Part shown: in pieces, positions 61,421 through 64,000 of the stretch
How positions within the stretch are numbered: position 1 is the first letter of the stretch
Layout: every line of letters begins with the position of its first letter
Assembly: GCA_018241185.1 (NCBI GenBank)
Contig: JAFEEH010000231.1
Span: 62,001-126,000, forward strand
Direction: 5' to 3'
Length of the DNA: 64,000 nt
Origin: Pseudomonadota bacterium
GTDB lineage: Bacteria; Pseudomonadota; Gammaproteobacteria; Burkholderiales; Burkholderiaceae_C
Program-made: the position numbers and the translations under genes
The notes under the pieces: model-generated
What the model was told of the DNA's origin: nothing
Databases searched by the model: none
The model's input: the letters and a program-made list of their open reading frames with translations, nothing else

Positions 61421-62908
61421 ATGAAGAAGAATGCAAGCAAGCGAATTGAAGGCACGAGTCCCGGGCGGCTGCGACCGCTGCTGCGACTCGCCGCCTTGGG
61501 ATGCGCCGCGACGGCCTTGGCCGCTGAGGCCCATGTGAAATGGTTTGCGCCCTATATTGTGGGCGCGCCACCGCAACCGTTGAGCGCGACGCTCACGAAC
61601 CAGTGGTTCTGGATTGGCATCGCACTGGTGCTGGTATTCTTTCTGGCCACCCGGGCCATCGAGAAGATGTCCATCGGACAAAGCATCCTCGCCGGCATGG
61701 ACAAGGTGATGAACCCACTGTGGCTGCGCCTGGACGATTTCGTTCGGGTGGTCATCGCGGCCTTCTTCGTCGCGATCTTCGCGGTCGGCGGTGTCTATCT
61801 GACGCCAGACTTGAAGACGCCGAACGAATGGGTGTCGTGGATGCAATTGCTGATCGCCGCCTTCGTCTTCTCGCGCCGGACGATGCCGCTGGCGGCCGCC
61901 GGCATCATTCTGCTGTGGGTGCTGGCACTCACCGAGTACGACCTGTTCCACCTGCTGGACTACCTGGCGCTCGGGGTTTCGGTTGCGGGTTACCTGGTGC
62001 TTGAATCGTCGAACAAGCCTGAATGGCGCAAGTACCGGTTTGAAGTGCTGCGCTGGGGCGTGGCCATTGCGCTGATGTGGTCGAGCCTGGAGAAGTTTGC
62101 CTATCCGGACTGGTTCTACCCCCTCGTCGAAGAAAAGCCATTCCTCACGTTCGGCATGCCGCGCGACGTGTTCATCCCGATGGCGGGCGTGGCCGAGTTC
62201 ACGATGGGTTTCGGCCTGCTATGGACGGCACTGGTGCGGCGTTTGTCGGCGATCACGCTCTTCGTGATCTTCAACGCGGCCGTGTATCCGTTCGGGCGCA
62301 TCGACCTGGTCGGACACGCCTTGATCATGGCGATCATCGTGGCCATTGCCGCTGACCCGACGCCTCAGGTGCGCTTCGCCATCCGGCGCTCGGCCTGGAC
62401 CATTCCGGCCGCTCTCAGCGCTGCTCTGGTGGTCTTTGCGAGCGGCTACTGGGGCCTGCATCTCGCGTTGTACGGCCCGAACGGTGAAGCAAACCCGACC
62501 ACCGCAGAGATGGCGACCCACACGTACAGTGCCGAACATCCGCATGGGCCGCAGGCCATCGGCAAAGCGACAGCGCCGCCCGCCCCTGCGGGCACTCATG
62601 GGCTCGGACATGCAGCGCCGCCTGCAAGCGCATCAGGCGCCTCAGCGCGCGGCGCCTATGAAGCCAGCATGGCAAAGATGCATGGGCCGATGCAGGTGGG
62701 CATTCAGCACCCCGATCCGGACGTGGCATTCGTACTCGGAATGATCCCGCACCATCAGGGAGCCATCGACATGGCACAGATTCAACTCCAGTACGGCAAG
62801 GATCCTGCGAACAGGAAGTTGGCACGCGAAATCATCGCCGCCCAGCAGCATGAGATCGAGGAGATGAAGAGTTGGTTGGCAGCAAGAGGCGTCAAGCACT
62901 CCGAGTAG
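61421..62908 (+). CDS. DoxX-like membrane protein fused to a DUF305 domain
   Basis: A 495-residue protein from the ATG at 61421, after GGAAGTGA. The N-terminal 360 residues carry a signal-like first helix and about ten membrane segments (WFWIGIALVLVFFLA, RWGVAIALMWSSLEKFAYPDWFYP) resembling DoxX-type proteins. A His/Pro/Ala-rich linker follows, then a C-terminal DUF305 domain (AFVLGMIPHHQGAIDMAQ, AAQQHEIEEMKSWLAARG), a ferritin-like periplasmic fold that binds copper in several proteins. The fusion suggests a membrane-anchored metal-binding module. The copper enzymes nirK and azurin encoded nearby make copper handling a reasonable guess. Confidence 0.8.
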   Translation: MKKNASKRIEGTSPGRLRPLLRLAALGCAATALAAEAHVKWFAPYIVGAPPQPLSATLTNQWFWIGIALVLVFFLATRAIEKMSIGQSILAGMDKVMNPLWLRLDDFVRVVIAAFFVAIFAVGGVYLTPDLKTPNEWVSWMQLLIAAFVFSRRTMPLAAAGIILLWVLALTEYDLFHLLDYLALGVSVAGYLVLESSNKPEWRKYRFEVLRWGVAIALMWSSLEKFAYPDWFYPLVEEKPFLTFGMPRDVFIPMAGVAEFTMGFGLLWTALVRRLSAITLFVIFNAAVYPFGRIDLVGHALIMAIIVAIAADPTPQVRFAIRRSAWTIPAALSAALVVFASGYWGLHLALYGPNGEANPTTAEMATHTYSAEHPHGPQAIGKATAPPAPAGTHGLGHAAPPASASGASARGAYEASMAKMHGPMQVGIQHPDPDVAFVLGMIPHHQGAIDMAQIQLQYGKDPANRKLAREIIAAQQHEIEEMKSWLAARGVKHSE

Positions 62909-63067
62909 AGGGAAACAATCCTTCAAGGACTCGCTGTCCGGCGTGCGCCGTGCGCCATTCCCCCGACGGTACGACCCGCTGCGCGTGATTTCGCCGTAGT
63001 GGGTTTCGCATCTCGGCGGGATGTAGCAACCTCGTGGCTGTCAGGAATGTTCAAGAAGGTGCAGCCC

Positions 63068-63382
63068 ATGCCACATGCGCAGGAAACTACAGCTTTTTCT
63101 TCGAGCCCCGAGCCGGCGTTCTACCGCCTCGCCGACGTCATCCGCATCACCGCCTTGAGCCGGTCCAGCATCTACCGGCGTATCGCCGCTGGCGAGTTTC
63201 CACTTCAGGTGTCACTTGGCGGTCGGGCAACGGGATGGCGCAGGGAAGCGCTGCAGGCGTGGATTGGCGATCCTGCGGGCTTTCGCCCCTTGACGACCTG
63301 CGAGGTGAAGCGAAGCTTGTCAGGCGCCCGTGTCCGGCAGGTGTCTGCAACCGCACCTGGCTCTCCGCCCAATCCCGGGTGA
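63068..63382 (+). CDS. AlpA family phage/element regulator
   Basis: A 104-residue protein from the ATG at 63068 (MPHAQET). FYRLADVIRITALSRSSIYRRIAAGEFP and WRREALQAWI are the AlpA-type excisionase HTH, here followed by a short basic tail. AlpA proteins switch on integrase genes or act as excision factors of prophages and islands. No integrase is visible; the next genes are a toxin-antitoxin pair. Confidence 0.8.
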   Translation: MPHAQETTAFSSSPEPAFYRLADVIRITALSRSSIYRRIAAGEFPLQVSLGGRATGWRREALQAWIGDPAGFRPLTTCEVKRSLSGARVRQVSATAPGSPPNPG

Positions 63383-63524
63383 GCAACCGGCGCCTAACCA
63401 ACTCGCATTCACCAAGCAATCTGCCAACGCGTATGCGTGAGCCAGTGATCACGGCCACGGGTGGTGTCGACAGGAGAAGACGTCAACCAGTCGGCAGTGA
63501 GCACTCTGAACGATTTGTCCTCAC

Positions 63525-63848
63525 TCAAGCGACCGCCAATTCCGCGGACAGTTCGGGGTGCATCACGATGAGTTGCAACAACTTTAATGCCGCCCCCGGC
63601 GGCGAGAACCGGCCTTGTTCCCAGTCGCGCAAAGTCGCCACGGGTGTTCCGATGCGCTCGGCAAAATCGGCCTGCGTCAGTCCGCTCTTTTGTCGAGCTT
63701 GGCGCACCAGGATTTGTTCAGGCGTGTTCACGCGTCCCACGCCCGCCTTGGCTTCCGTCAACGCCTGACGCAGGTCAGGCAGCACCTCGCCCGCATCGGC
63801 CTCGATGGCCCTTGCCACGGCTTCGATGTCGATCTTCCTGATGCCCAC
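63525..63848 (-). CDS. HigA-like Xre antitoxin
   Basis: A 107-residue protein starting at a GTG at 63848, one base after the toxin stop. The C-terminal half is an Xre HTH (ILVRQARQKSGLTQADFAERIGTPVATLRDWEQGRFSPPGAA). The gene order toxin then antitoxin, and the toxin's RelE-like end, fit a HigBA-type module, in which the antitoxin neutralises the mRNA-cleaving toxin and represses the operon. Confidence 0.85.
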   Translation of the reverse strand: MGIRKIDIEAVARAIEADAGEVLPDLRQALTEAKAGVGRVNTPEQILVRQARQKSGLTQADFAERIGTPVATLRDWEQGRFSPPGAALKLLQLIVMHPELSAELAVA

Positions 63849-63849
63849 G

Positions 63850-64000
63850 TCACACCGCCTTTCTGATCTCGGAGGGAGCCATATTCCCGCGCTCCGCCTT
63901 GGCGTACACCGCCACCAACAACACGATCTCTTCCTCGGTCAGGTTGAAGTAGATCACCCTTGCACCGCTCGACTTGCCGGCCCCGGCACGCGCCCAGCGC
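63850..64000 (-). CDS. RelE/HigB-like toxin, C-terminal part
   Basis: The minus strand is open from the right edge to a stop at 63850-63852, giving about 49 residues. KSSGARVIYFNLTEEEIVLLVAVYAKAERGNM is the C-terminal end of RelE/HigB-type toxins (key part LLVAVYAKAERGN). The N-terminal half lies outside the window. It directly precedes the antitoxin gene. Confidence 0.8.
   Translation of the reverse strand, partial: RWARAGAGKSSGARVIYFNLTEEEIVLLVAVYAKAERGNMAPSEIRKAV

Noticed and set aside
1..64000. Search by eye for tRNA, rRNA and attachment-site repeats
   Set aside because: No cloverleaf-like sequence or matching direct repeats at the element borders were recognised; reading by eye is not exhaustive.

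Overview
The window is high-GC DNA from a beta-proteobacterium, most likely a member of the Burkholderiales (Comamonadaceae- or Alcaligenaceae-like). The basis is four Bug/TctC-type extracytoplasmic receptors scattered among catabolic operons, a CaiB/acyl-CoA dehydrogenase/enoyl-CoA hydratase gene style typical of that order, and a quinol-type NO reductase cluster under NorR. No rRNA, tRNA or CRISPR array was recognised, and no species is claimed.

0-16 kb, catabolic block I: an amidohydrolase tail, two closely related TetR regulators, an FMN hydroxyacid oxidase, an SDR, a fumarylacetoacetase-like hydrolase, a flavoprotein dehydrogenase and a cupin. Divergent from the cupin is a complete branched-chain-type ABC importer (receptor, two ATPases, two permeases). 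It is followed by a three-component Rieske monooxygenase system (oxygenase, putidaredoxin-like ferredoxin, FAD reductase) whose gene set and active-site motifs resemble dicamba O-demethylase. The region looks like import and oxidative demethylation/hydroxylation of an aromatic acid followed by lower-pathway steps; the substrate is unknown.

16-35 kb, catabolic blocks II and III: a minus-strand operon (acyl-CoA dehydrogenase, receptor, acyl-CoA ligase, enoyl-CoA hydratase, receptor, 2-hydroxyacid dehydrogenase, amidohydrolase, then a receptor with its own promoter region); a LysR regulator; a lone large acyl-CoA dehydrogenase; then a divergent LysR / plus-strand operon (receptor, CaiB-type CoA-transferase, two acyl-CoA dehydrogenase subunits, enoyl-CoA hydratase) and a GntR regulator. 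No transporter membrane subunits accompany the four receptors.

35.8-48.2 kb, backbone of an integrative/plasmid-like element resembling the Tn4371 family: DUF3363 relaxase with a candidate oriT, TraF peptidase, DUF2840, a ribbon-helix-helix protein, ParA, iteron-like repeats, RepA, an excisionase-like HTH protein, DUF2285, two DUF2958 paralogues around an Xre regulator, DUF736, a FlK-like (fluoroacetyl-CoA thioesterase family) thioesterase, and a ParB cut off by an internally deleted IS3-family element. No integrase, coupling protein or mating-pair genes are in view.

48.4-63 kb, nitrogen-oxide block: an MgtC/DUF4010 membrane protein, a beta-CASP metallo-beta-lactamase RNase-like gene with an in-frame TGA, then norR. 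Divergent from norR, behind three NorR-type sites and a sigma-54 promoter, lies nirK (with an extra N-terminal cupredoxin domain), ytfE/norA, qNOR norB and azurin. A minus-strand operon (truncated haemoglobin, nnrS, nsrR and two small membrane proteins) starts at an NsrR-like palindrome with an FNR/Dnr-like box beyond it. Together these reduce nitrite to N2O, sense NO and repair nitrosative damage. A cupin and a DoxX-like/DUF305 fusion follow. The right edge carries an AlpA-like regulator and a HigB/HigA-type toxin-antitoxin pair, probably the start of another accessory element.
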